From: Paguma larvata
Taxonomy: Eukaryota; Chordata; Mammalia; Carnivora; Viverridae
Length of the DNA: 64,000 bases
Assembly: GCA_030068075.1 (NCBI GenBank)
Contig: CM057841.1
Span: 38,915,030 to 38,979,029, forward strand
Reading direction: 5' to 3'
How positions within the stretch are numbered: position 1 is the first letter of the stretch; each line of letters starts with the position of its first letter. A model generated the notes under the pieces. The model searched no databases. It worked only from the letters and a program-made list of their open reading frames with translations, and had not been told where the DNA came from. Positions 34,056 to 44,787 of this stretch are shown here, piece after piece. The position numbers were made by a program, and so were the translations under genes.

Positions 34056-36605
34056 TTTGTCTGATATAACTATTGCTACTCTGTTTTTTTTTCTTAAATC
34101 AATTTGATAACATTAAAAATCTTTTCCCACTCCTTCACTTTCAATTTTCACCTTCCTTTAGGTCTAAAATGAGTCTCTGATAGGCAGCAGATGGGTCTTG
34201 TTTTCTTAATCCATTATCCTATGTCTTTTGACTGGAGCACTTAGTCCATTTATATTCACAATAATTATTGATAGATAAGTATTATTGTCGTCTTATTGTT
34301 TTGTCATTGCTTCTGGAGATTTTCTCCGATCATTTCTTGTCTTTGTCACTTTGGGTTTCTCCTTTATACTCAAAGAGTCCTCTTTAGTATTTCTTGTAGG
34401 ACTGGTGTAGTGATCACAAACTCCTTTAGTTTTTGTTTGCCTAAGAAACTCTCTATCTCACCTATTTTGAATGATAGCCTTGCTGGGAAGAGGATTCTTG
34501 CCTGCAGAATTTTTCTATTAAGCACTTTGAATTTTTATTTTATTTTCATCTTTTACTTTAGAGAGAGAGAGAGAAAGAGAGTGCACGAGCAGGTTGGGGA
34601 AGAAGGGCAGAGGAAGAGAGAGAATCTCAAGCAGGGTCCACACTCAGTGTAGAGCCTGATGTGGGGCTCGATCCTACAAACCTGAGCTGAAATAAAGAGT
34701 TCAATGCTCAACCAACTGAACCACCCATGAGCCTGTCTCTCATTCAGCAGTTCGAATATATCATGCCACTCCCTTCTGGCTTACCAGGTTTCTGTTGAGA
34801 AATCTCCAGTTAGCCTTATGGGTTTTTCCTTGCGAATTACGGACTTCTTTAGTCTTAGAGCTTTTAAGGTTTTTTCCTTTAGCACTATATTTTGCAGATT
34901 AAATTACAGTATGTCTTGGTGTTTGCCTGCTATTGTTTTTGATGGGGGTTCTCTATTCCTCCTGGACCTGGATCTCTGTTTCCTTCCTCAGATTAGGGAA
35001 GTTTCCTGCTATTTTTTTGAAATAACTATTCTGCCTCCTTTACTCGCTCTTCTTCTTCTGGGACTTCTATAATAAGAATAGCATTGCATTTGATGGAATC
35101 ACTGAATTCCCTAAGTCTATTCTTGAGTTGCATAATTTTTTCTCTCTTTCGTTAAACTTCATTATTTTTCATTATTTTACTTTCTAGGTCACTAATTCAT
35201 CCCCTTGCTTCTTCTGGCCTGAGGCTCACTGCATCAACCCTATTGCTAATCTCGTTTATTGCATTCTTCATCTCTGACGAATCATTTTTTAACACTTTTT
35301 TTTCTCTGTGGCATGAGTCTTAACTGGTATCTTCTATTATATTCTCAAGCCCAGTGAGTAACTTTATGACTATTGCTTTAAATTCTCCACAAGTCATGTT
35401 ACTTATATCTATTTCACTTAGATCTCTGGCTGTGACCTTATCTTGTTCTTTAATTTGGGATAAATTCTTCCATCTTGGCATTTTGTCTAAGTCTCTGTCA
35501 TCTTCTCTGTGTTAGAAAAGCTAGTTATGTCTCCTGCGCCTGAGACTAATGGCTTTATGAAGAAGAGGTCATGCAGTGCTCAGGTCCTGGTGCTTCAGGG
35601 AGTGTCTCCAGTTTGTGCTTTGCTGTTGCGTTTTGGCTACTCTATCCTTCAGGCCAGTCATCTGCATAGGCTCTCCTTACCTGCTGTGGGCAGTGTTTGG
35701 TCTGAATGTGATAAGTTTTAATGATGTGTGCTCTGGTCTATTTGTGAAATGAGACCTGGCACTAACTCTACCAGAGCTGAGGCCCTGCAAAAATCTCTGG
35801 TCAGGAGATATGGCATGGGCAGGTACTGGTGGTCTTCTGGGAGAGGGCCCCACTGTGCTTGGGCTGAAGCAAGCTTGACGAAGATGGCAGTCTCTCTAGA
35901 GCACAGAGGGTGTGGCTTCATGTAAGCAGGTTAGGCAGTCGGTGTCCAACCTGAGCTGCTTCCCTTAGGTAACTCTGTGTTTATGCTGAGGGCAAAGGAG
36001 GAAAATAGTGACAGAGAGCTCCTGTGTTCCAATAGAGGCTCTCCCCATGAATATGGCCTCTCAGGGACTCACTCTAAGAAAAGGAAATAATCTCCCCACT
36101 GTGCGTCTCAGGCATTCTTCAGATTGCTGTTTCCATGCTGTCTGCCCCTGAATTATTTCCCTGCCTTCTCTCCAGGAGCAGGATAGTGCCCTCTGGCTCT
36201 ATCCCAGCCAAGCCTTCTGACCTTTGAAACTCCAGGCTTTAACCCTGCTGGTTGCAAGAACTCAGAAAATTCATCCCCTCTCCTTTATTAAACCATTGAC
36301 TTTGGGGAAATGTTCTTCTTGTGCATTCTCCTGTGCGTTCCATCCTCACTCTCACCCTTCTCTGTGACCACAGCTCCCCCTCCTCTAAAACACCAGTGAG
36401 CTCCTTCTCCTTTAAACCATGTCTCCATACTTCCTATCTTCTTCACTGTGGCCTCTTCTCTCCCTTTTGTTGTGGATTTTTTTTTTTTCAGTCTTCAGGT
36501 CAATTTCTGGGGTATTTAGGATGATTTGATAGTTATCTAGCCATGTTCATAAGATGAAATGAGTCTAGGGTCCTCTTACTCTGCCACCATCTTCCTCTTC
36601 TCAGT
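34056..36605 (-). mobile_element. Carnivore L1 with intact 5' end, antisense, 3' part missing
   Basis: Read on the minus strand from 36605, it starts at the L1 5' end (plus-strand view ends 'CTGCCACCATCTTCCTC', the reverse of a YY1-type AAGATGGTGGCAG). It continues through about 1.1 kb of 5'UTR, ORF1 (about 35480 down to 34370) and the start of ORF2 (plus-strand 'AGTCCATTTATATTCACAAT', reverse of the TLNVNG coding block, near 34240-34260). It stops near 34056, so most of ORF2 and the 3' end are absent. ORF1 has many stops and a SINE inside. Confidence 0.8.
34531..34737 (-). mobile_element. Older CanSINE, antisense, inside L1 ORF1
   Basis: Plus-strand view: T-rich tail, GA-rich tract (34560-34580), 'GAGCCTGATGTGGGGCTCGA', end 'CAACTGAACCACCCATGAGC'. 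It splits the L1 block 'AGCACTTTGAA...' and leaves a decayed copy, AGCAGTTCGAA, on the right, which is a likely target duplication. Confidence 0.85.
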
Positions 36606-37394
36606 CTACGTTATTTCTTTAAAACTTCTAATGCCTAATATTTTTCTATTGCAGTTACTTATATTTCATAAGATTAAAAACAGAAGTCAAATAGCATTAA
36701 AACAAAAGTTTACTTTCAGAGTCTTTCTTAATCACCGGATAGCAGCATCCTATTGCTACATTTTTTATGTTTCAAAGACTAAATGACATGAATATGATCT
36801 CACCATGGAGTGGAGAGACACACCAAGGACTGACAATTCTCTAAGCCCTATTTACTCTGTTTCATAATGTGGATTTAATATTTCCCATAATACTAGCTAT
36901 GGAATACTCATATCTCATGGCAGAAAATTATCCTTAAGAAGAATTACATTTACTGTATTATTTTGTTTAGTAGAAGCAAAGGATAGTAGATGAAAGATCA
37001 AAGTTTACAGAGCCAAGATTGGAAGATTATGCATGTTTATATGGTCATAGTGTAAAATATATGATGCTCCAGGAACATAGATAACTTCTAATATGAAGAC
37101 TGAGTGTAGCAGAAAGGCAGTGAGCTCAGAAACTATGTGAGCAGAATGAAGCATTTACACATATATCTTTAGTAAAATTTGACTTAGATTGAATACAGTA
37201 CTCTTTCTTTCCTTCTTTTCCAAAAAATAGCAGTAAGTAACCACAGGATTAGAATATAGTCAACTACATCATGAGGAAAACATTATGATCTGTTTAAAAA
37301 CCCACAACTAGAATTTACATCAGATTTCTGAGTATTGCCAGGTTACTTACCTTTGTTGCCTAACACAAAGGGAGGTATTTTTATATCAGAAATT
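36606..37394. other. No recognisable gene or repeat
   Basis: Unique-looking AT-rich DNA. The 75-codon frame 36559-36786 starts in the L1 edge and has no domain. Confidence 0.5.
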
Positions 37395-37563
37395 TGAACT
37401 CGGACTTTGGAGCCAGATAAGACTGGGACATTTACTTGCTGTCAGCTTTTGGGTAAGTTACATAAATTCTCTATGCATCATTTAACTCATTAGTTGATGT
37501 CAATAAAAATAGCACTTTCACAGGATAGTGGTGAGGATTTAATGAAATAATATTTATAAAATA
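37395..37563 (+). mobile_element. MIR SINE, sense
   Basis: It follows MIR in order: 'CTTTGGAGCCAGATAAGACT', 'TTACTTGCTGTCAGC', 'TTTGGGTAAGTTACATAAAT' and 'GTGGTGAGGATTTAATGAAA'. One of the clearest MIR copies here. Confidence 0.82.
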
Positions 37564-37679
37564 TTAAGTCCTTCTCTTCTTGCCATAGAATCTCATACTT
37601 TTTAAATATGTTTCTCAAAACAACATAAATAAATATACTTCTCATTTGTATTATAATCATTAATTTACTTGTTCTTTTC

Positions 37680-37775
37680 ATCTGGACTCAAGCTCTTTGA
37701 AGTAAGAAACTGTCTTTTGTTCCTGTTGGTGCCTAGAGTAATGCCAGACAGACAGTGGATATTCAATATAGGTCC
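37680..37775 (+). mobile_element. L2 LINE 3' end, sense
   Basis: 'GACTCAAGCTCTTTGAAGTA', then 'GCCTAGAGTAATGCCAGACA' and 'AGTGGATATTCAATATA' match the L2 3' end ('gcctagcacagtgcctggcacatagtaggtgctcaataa'). Confidence 0.7.
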
Positions 37776-38499
37776 ATGGAAGTGGTGTGGTTATCTGACA
37801 AAAATGTCCCAATCTTCCTCCAAATTAACTTTCTGTACTCACATTTCATCACACTTGACCCATACAATATTCATATACCTGATGTTGGGAAAGAAAAAAA
37901 TTTTTGCTAAGATATAAGATGAAAAGGAAGGTTCTAGAAAGGAGAATGAAAGTGTGATGGAAGATACAGTTCTGTATCAGTACAATCTCTGCAGCTTAGC
38001 TGCACACTCAGTCATACAAAATACCTCACCTTTCTCCATACGTGTACTCTTGTCCACCTTGATGGGTGGATAGGAACTACCATGTCTCACATTTACTCCC
38101 AACCAGTCTCTACCCTACCTAGGACTACACACTTATTCTTTGACCTCTGGCTTCCTGTGGTTTTAGCCAGGGAAGGCACCAGCAGTAGATCTTAGGCAAG
38201 GGAAAACAGAGGTTGGGATATTTATTCCTCTGGCTTCTTTCTTCTTGGCTTTTCTGGTTAAGCAGTGATGCTCTACCAAAGGCCATAGTTTCTACCAAGT
38301 AGATTCTCTCTTTCCAGCTACCTGTACAGGTTCCTTTAATGCCTTCCTTCCATGCCACTTTATACAAATAGGTAGTAAAAATCCCTTATCCCCTACTCTA
38401 AGTACCTCTAGGTACAACAATAGCCCTTGATGTTGTTCTAAATTTATAGATAGCTCCCTTATTAAACTCCTTTCAAATTACCCACTTTAACTGTATACT
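37776..38499. other. No recognisable gene or repeat
   Basis: Slightly richer in GC than its surroundings. The 80-codon reverse frame 38125-38367 shows no recognisable domain. Confidence 0.45.
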
Positions 38500-38710
38500 C
38501 ACAGTTTGAACTTAGACAACCAAACCCCATTTAAGCCTTGCTGCCTTCGTATGTAAAAAGTGGTTAATTATTATACAGTATAAATTAATTAAAACAATTA
38601 AATATGTAAAGTACCCATTATGTGAATTAAATTTGGACTTAAGACATATAAAGCATTTAAAACATGGACATATTATATAAGCTCAACAAATGTTACAGTA
38701 TATTCTATTG
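38500..38710 (+). mobile_element. MIR-like fragment, sense
   Basis: 'CTTCGTATGTAAAAAGTGG', then 'AATATGTAAAGTACCC' and 'AAGCTCAACAAATGTTACAG' fit a stretched MIR. Strongly diverged. Confidence 0.5.
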
Positions 38711-38814
38711 CTATGACTGCTCTCTTACAAATATTATGTTCTCTTCTGGTATTAGAGAGTTGTACTTATCTCTTATTTCAGTGTGTCATAAATCACCTCT
38801 TCAAAGTATATCTA

Positions 38815-38905
38815 ATGTCAATAATTTGCAACTTCCCTAAAGGAAGTATCTATGCTTTATTCTTTCTTTAGTCAGTATTGCTTATCATAGTGTAGGGCAC
38901 ATACC
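38815..38905 (+). mobile_element. L2 3'-end-like fragment, sense
   Basis: 'ACTTCCCTAAAGGAAGTATC' followed by 'CATAGTGTAGGGCACATACC' resembles the L2 3' end. Confidence 0.45.
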
Positions 38906-41900
38906 ACACTCATGAAACTTGTGAAAAGCCTGAGTAAATTCATTATCCCTAATTCCTTCCTCAATAAAGATCAACATGTACAGTTACTCTACTTAATACA
39001 GTATCAAATATATCAGTTCCTTTAATCTATTTTATTTTTATAGAAATAAGCTACATTTTTTGAGAACACGATTATAGTTACAGTCAAACATCTGGAGACT
39101 TACTGAGAAAAGAAATGATTAGGGTGATTATGTCCCTAACAGGCTTATCCAACATCTGCCAACATGAACTTGAGCTATGGAACAGGTAAAACCTCTCATA
39201 ACTTCCATTACAAAGGAAAAGACATCTTCTCAGTTTAAATATTTATACATTTTTTTTAATTTGTTGTTGGTGAAACTGTATTTGGAACTGATTATTTTAA
39301 TATTTATAGCCTGTCACAGTTTTGCAATATAAGAAACATTCAAAACTTAATCTGAAGTTTAAATAGAATCAAACCATAGAATTACAATACATTTATCAAG
39401 GTCTCTACAGGAAAATAAATAAAGGAAGATTTCCCAAATTCTTAAAAATCTAAGTAAAGATTCTTGATTTTTCCAAAATCACTTTTCTATCATCAGACTA
39501 TGTATTTTTTTGGAACTACAAACTCTGCATCAGCCCATACTGGTCATTGCTTCAATACTTGTTCTTAACTGTGACTAATGCAACTAAATTCAGTGTTTCT
39601 ATGAGGAATCAATGAAAACAATAGGTGAAAATAGCCAGTATAACTCCTATAATATGCAAAGGACTTAATAAGTATTAATTTATTAATCTTACCTCCTTTC
39701 CTTTGTTTCATATTTTAATATAAAATTTTAATAAGCATAAGCTAAGCTAATGGTAAAAATAGAAAAATAAAATAAACACATATAAAACAGACACAAGGTT
39801 CCAGACCACGAGATATTTTCTTGATTAAAAATGGTTTATTAAAATCCATAGTATCTTTCGCCTTTGTTCATGAAAGGGATGCCATCCAGATACTTAGGAG
39901 AGGTACCAGGTCAGAAAGCAGAACTTGTTTCTATCTCTAGATGAGTCATTATCTTCCTTCAGTAATCATGACTGAATTGCATCTGTAGCCTACATCTTCT
40001 GCACTTATATGACACCAACTTGGAATTTACAATCTCATAACATTTTATGAATCTGTTCACTTTGACCGACTGCCTTGACCTAACAACTTAGTTATTTTTG
40101 TCCCAATAAATGAACTACTTTTTTTTTTTTAATGTGACCAAATACATCTATGGCCATGTTAGATAAGAAATTGACTAGGTTGCAGAAACCTCGATTTTTG
40201 GTAATTATCCTGTCATCAACTTCCTCCGTGTCCTTAGGACTTTCGTTTGGTTCCTGTGAACTTAAATTTTCTTATGTGTAACACAGAAATGCATGAAAAC
40301 CAAGAGTTTTGATTCCTATCATCTACTCTTTTTTTCCCTAAAACAAGTATTATGAGTTTATAATGTATGGTTTTCTTCATTTAAAGTACATTGTTTCTGT
40401 TGTTAAAAAATGAGACATTTTCCTGAAGTTTGCCTCAATAATTTTCACTGTTAAAAGTATATATTTTAAAATTTGTATATGTTGTCAATAATATCAAGGG
40501 GTCATGACACTTAGTGACCTCACCTCTTCCTTTTGAAACTCATTTCAATTTTGACTTAGAAACATAGGGCAAGACAGATTATCTACAAACATTTCTAACA
40601 AATTCAATAACTCACAAAGGCCATTTCTGAGTAAATAGGATATTTTTTCTTGTCTGTCTTCTTGCCACATGCTGCCCCAAATAATAATGAATCCACAATA
40701 ACAATGTGAAGAGATTTGAAATATATGCATTGATTAAATTTTGAAGATTTACTAAAAAGCTATAAATGGAGTTTGAGGTAAATTAGTTTTACCTCTTGGA
40801 TGACCAAAGTAAACTATCATTTGTTACATAGTAGAGAAGATTAAGGACATTTCCCTCCTAGCGACTGAAACTTAACAGATAAAATGCCCATTAAAATTTC
40901 TATGCAGTTATAAAAATGAAATATATTTGCTCCATTTAAGCAATAATAGAGCTACTGAACTAATGTATTCCTAATTATCACATATGGCTGGGAAGAGAAT
41001 TTTCTATTATTTCTGGATAACCTTCACTTTTTAACTTCCTTTTTATAATTATTAATGTATGCAATTGTCTTCTTTACAAGACCTATGTTTCACTTGGTTG
41101 ATCAATAAACAAGTATGATGTATGGAACTGGAGAGTTATAGGCGCTAGTGGAAAGTGAACATGACTTTAGTTAATGATGTGGTCAAAAGTTCAAAGATAA
41201 ATAAATGCAACTGATCTCTAGATCACAGAGAATTGCAAAGAACCCAAAGTGTTAGGCAAATCAAGAAGCTAGGGGCTGGAAAAGACAAGGGGAAATTGGG
41301 AAATATGACAGAAAGGGGAATTTACTTTGTCCCTAAACTGAAATGATTTTCCTGGATCTCTAATTACCAATTTCTACTACCTACTTGGTTTTATGTATAT
41401 GGCAAGCAGTTTAGGCCTTCCAGGTCTTGGGAAAGACATAACTAAATGTTTCACAACTAATGATATTTGTAAAAGAAAGAAACAACGAATGCGTTAATAG
41501 GCTCGGGTTTGAGCCAGCAATTCCAAACACTTCTATATTAAATGTGGAAGTCAGCCAGAACAGAGCTTTAAATATCTTTTTCAAAAAGAATGACACAGAA
41601 TAAAACTAATAAATTAAAATGGGCTCTTTCCTAGCATGACTGTTTATGATGTTTGTAAAAGATATTTATGAGACAGACTCTCTTCCCAGTAAAATTTACT
41701 GATTGGTTTATTCTTTGACAAAAGATGTGAACAGAACAATTTTGCAATTGCCTGAAAATAATGCTGGATTTATGGTCTGGTCAGAATATAAGAAAAATTT
41801 AATCATCCAGAACAAATGGAAGCAATGTAGTCAGCAAAACCTCCTTCCTGAGTGTAAATGGACCAGCATAAGCTAACTCACCACAGAGACATTGTGGTGA

Positions 41901-41906
41901 GAGATA
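38906..41906. other. About 3 kb with no recognisable gene
   Basis: AT-rich, unique-looking, stops in all frames. A weak MIR-like stretch may lie at 39540-39700 ('CTTAATAAGTATTAATTTAT'). A poly-T run is at about 40120-40130. This is the longest stretch in the window without an identified L1 or CanSINE. Confidence 0.5.
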
Positions 41907-41912
41907 GCAGTG

Positions 41913-41976
41913 TAAGGGCAAATGGGGATTGATTCCATTTTGCTTAAGGGCAAACTGGGACTGACTCCATTGTGTT
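41913..41976 (+). repeat. 32-bp tandem duplication in LTR U3
   Basis: Two units start TAAGGGCAAA at 41913 and 41945 and share 'GATTGATTCCATT' / 'GACTGACTCCATT'. Repeated U3 segments are common enhancer-type variation in gammaretroviral LTRs; enhancer function here is inference. Confidence 0.75.
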
Positions 41977-42053
41977 CAGTGTCCTCCACCTTGAGTCCCA
42001 AGCGCCTGCGCAGAAGCTTCACCTACAGAACAGGACCTTTGACCCTTCCTCAG

Positions 42054-42109
42054 CCAATCGGCTAGGGTCACGAGCATCACCCCCCCACTGCCCCTAGACC
42101 CCTTTAAAA
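42054..42109 (+). promoter_or_regulatory. LTR core promoter (CCAAT and TATA-like)
   Basis: CCAAT (42054-42058) sits about 45 bp upstream of TTTAAAA (42103-42109), normal retroviral LTR spacing. Transcription would begin about 25-30 bp further on. Present activity is unknown. Confidence 0.6.
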
Positions 42110-42200
42110 CTATTGTGTTTTTGGAACTCGCCCTCTCTCTCTAGACCCACCGCTGCATCGCTGCATCACTGCAGTAGGAGATTGAGCTCAAGCTAGCTCA

Positions 42201-42206
42201 AATAAA
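42201..42206 (+). terminator. LTR polyadenylation signal
   Basis: AATAAA is followed by a GT-rich stretch (42210-42255), as at the R/U5 boundary of class I LTRs. Confidence 0.65.
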
Positions 42207-42455
42207 GGCTCTTTGTTCTTGCATCAGACTCGGCTCCCTGGTGGTTTTTGGGGTCCCCGAATTCTGGGCATAACAGCAGAAACTCTGGAGGCAAGGGAGG
42301 AGAGATAAAACAGAAGCCAGATAGAAGAATGAACAGAGAAGTGATGTGGATCTGTCTTCGAAGTCGGTCTTTATCAGCTCAAAAAGGAACTTCAAATAAG
42401 AATTAAGTTGCAAGCAGAGATTTGGGGTTAGAGATTATCAGTCTATAAAACACCC

Positions 42456-42898
42456 TGTTATGGGTTGAATTGTGTCCCTCCTCCCCCAGAATCCTAACAC
42501 CAGTACCTCAGACTGTGACTTTACGTGGAAATAGGGTTATTGCAGATGTGACTAGTTGCATTAAGATGAGGTCATTAAGGTAGACTCTAACAAAAAACGT
42601 CATTATGAAAAAAATGTCCTTATGAAAAAAATGTACTCAAGGCATCCGTATATAAATTGTAAAGATGTACGCAGAGACAAACACATAGAGAAAAAAATGC
42701 CATCTGAAGATTAAAGCAGAGAATGGAGTGATGCTTGTAAACCAAAGATATCGGCAAACCACTAGAAGTTAGGCAAAAGGCACAGTGCTCAGCAGGATTG
42801 AACCTGCCAACACTTGGATCTTAGATGTCTAGCCTCCAGAATTGTGAAGAAGCAAATTTCTCCTGTTCTTTGTTAAAGAAGCCTTAGCAAATTAATAC
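42456..42898 (+). mobile_element. MaLR-type (MLT1-like) LTR, sense
   Basis: It starts TGTTATGGGTTGAATTGTGT and continues 'CAGTACCTCAGACTGTGAC', 'GTGGAAATAGGGTTATTGCA', 'GATGAGGTCATTAAGG', 'CAGAGAATGGAGTGATGC' and 'GCCTCCAGAATTGTGAAG', in the order of ERVL-MaLR LTRs. The polyadenylation signal is degraded (AGCAAA). It is much older than the LTR 180 bp upstream and unrelated to it. A short ATGAAAAAAATGT unit is duplicated at about 42605-42635. Confidence 0.8.
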
Positions 42899-43239
42899 CT
42901 GCCCAGAACCTCCCCTCCTGAGTAACTGCAAAAGAAAGGTACCAATAAAAATAACTAAAATATCCTAATCTTCCCTTTCATTTTAAGGTCAACAAGAAAA
43001 GTCTCAAAAAGCCTAAACTTATTAAAAACTATTTTATTCCATTGCATTCTGAGGGTACTGATAGATATTCTACAGTGAATTCTATAGCTCCTAATTCTAA
43101 ATATTATAACTGTACTGTAGTTGGTTCTCTAGTATCTGGTCTCCTTGATTAAATGTTAAGCTTCTTGAAAATAGGTTTTCTCCTTATGGTAACTAGGGAA
43201 GAACAAATATGCAAATGTGCTTAATGTTTAAAAATCAAA
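42899..43239. other. No recognisable gene or repeat
   Basis: Unique-looking AT-rich DNA. Confidence 0.45.
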
Positions 43240-43410
43240 GTAGCCTAATGTGGTAGGCTTCAGAGCCAAACACTTTGGAATCTAAGATCTGGCTCTCATA
43301 TTCAACATACATTTCCTCGGACTTAAGATGATTACAAAGATTAGATAATATATCAAGGTATTTTCTCACTGCTGATATACAGAAAACACTCAATGAACAG
43401 CAGCTAGCAA
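43240..43410 (+). mobile_element. MIR SINE, sense
   Basis: 'GGCTTCAGAGCCAAACACTT', 'ATCTGGCTCTCATATTC' and then 'CACTCAATGAACAGCAGCTA' match the start and the end of MIR, with a decayed middle. Confidence 0.6.
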
Positions 43411-43484
43411 AAGGCAAATGGCAAAGTAAAGGGAAGAGGCTATATATGGAATGTGTAGTCAGAGAGGAGTATAAAATCTTGAAT

Positions 43485-43575
43485 AGATTATGACCATGCA
43501 AAGATAATTAACTATCTTGAGCTTTGGTTTCATCTGGATAAGTAGGATGATAATGGATAACATCATTATTAAATG
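43485..43575 (+). mobile_element. MIR fragment, sense
   Basis: 'ATTAACTATCTTGAGCTTTG' followed by 'GGTTTCATCTGGATAAGTAG' fits the MIR core. Confidence 0.55.
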
Positions 43576-44542
43576 AATGAGCCCTTTGTCTGTTAAGCTC
43601 TATGAACTCAACAAATTATGTAAAGTCATCAGGTGTTAGGTAGCTTTAATTTGATATACAGAATAATTCAAAAAATTACAGACATGTATATGAGCTCCAG
43701 ACTGTTCCATTTTTAATAGATCGTTTTATAAGCATCCCTCTTTCATTGCTCTGTTGAATGGTGCCCTTTCAGAGAGCCTTAGTTTCTATCTTAGTTCAGA
43801 AGATACAAAGAGAAAAATCTTTAGACACACGAATTTTTAAATTAAGCCCTTGACCCAGAATTAGGCGTTCTGTGAACACATGTGTCTTGAGCCAGTATCA
43901 GTTATCAGCAACGGTAGATCCTAGATATGCCTGTTATTGCCTTGGTTACACTGCGAGCCTAACTTAAACTCCAGTTGGCAAAACTGATGAATCAAGATGG
44001 ATCCTAGTCTTCCAGTTTGTCTGTCTGTTTGTCTCTTTCTCTCTTGCTCGTTATTACTCCCACTCTCTCTCATTATGTAAGACTCATTTTCTGGAACCAA
44101 AAGATTTTTCTTAAGTTAACATATTATATACCATAATATTCCATGAGAATCCATATTTTTTATATCAAAAAGTAAACCAGAAGTCATGGATTTCAGTATC
44201 ATAAGGAACCCCTCTCTACTATCATCCCTTCCATCCTGAGTGACTGTTTTGTTCTTTTCTGTTCTGATTGAATTATTTGTTCCTTTGTTTCATACTGCAC
44301 AATTTATGGCCACTCATGATCACTAGCTTCCATATTAAATATCAAGCCACCTGAAAGAAGAAAAAAATCTCTCCCAGTTCCAACTGCCAAATTCCTGATG
44401 AAAGAACTCTAACTGTGCCAGCTTGGATTATGTTCCTAATTCTAGTACAATTCACTGAGGATGCAGAATTGGAATTCTGGAAGTCTGTGTCCCAGTGACT
44501 AAACTATATACATGGAGGGTGCCAGGGGTAAATATTTACTAT
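43576..44542. other. No recognisable gene or repeat
   Basis: A CT-rich patch with TGTCTG units lies near 44015-44060. No frame of note. Confidence 0.5.
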
Positions 44543-44555
44543 AATAAGATCCTGG

Positions 44556-44774
44556 GGGCACCTGGGTGGCTCAGTTCGTTGAGCACCGACTTCAGCTCAG
44601 GTCATGATCTCACGGTTTCTGAGTTCGAGCTCTGTGTCAGGCTCTATGATGATAGCTCACACCCTTTATATAGCCTGCTTTGGATCCTGTGTCTGCCTCT
44701 TCTCTGTCCTGCCCCTACTCATGCACATGCTCTCTCTCTCTCTCTCAAAAATACAAAATAAACTTTTTTTTTTA
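44556..44774 (+). mobile_element. CanSINE, sense
   Basis: Head 'GGGCACCTGGGTGGCTCAG', body 'AGGTCATGATCTCACGG', (CT)n tract and an A/T tail with AAATAAAC. A perfect 13-bp target duplication, AATAAGATCCTGG, is at 44543-44555 and 44775-44787. The body has an altered CTGACAGC part. The 88- and 71-codon frames over it are SINE-derived. Confidence 0.95.
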
Positions 44775-44787
44775 AATAAGATCCTGG

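Larger units (their letters stand above)
41911..42275 (+). mobile_element. Solo LTR of a gammaretrovirus-like (class I) ERV
   Basis: A 365-bp unit starts TGT (41911) and ends ACA (42275), flanked by 4-bp direct repeats GCAG (41907-41910 and 42276-42279). A 4-bp target duplication fits gammaretroviral integration. It has a CCAAT box (42054-42058), a TATA-like TTTAAAA (42103-42109), a polyadenylation signal AATAAA (42201-42206) and a U5 rich in G/T. No internal viral sequence, primer-binding site or coding remains, so recombination between two LTRs is the likely origin. GC content exceeds that of the flanks. Confidence 0.88.

Noticed and set aside
35509..35925. Plus-strand frames in a GC-richer stretch that look exon-like
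   Set aside because: The stretch is the antisense 5'UTR of an L1, whose higher GC explains the open frames.
41907..42279. GC-rich, CpG-containing block as a host CpG-island promoter
   Set aside because: Terminal TGT/ACA, 4-bp target duplications and LTR-type signal order show it is a solo retroviral LTR.
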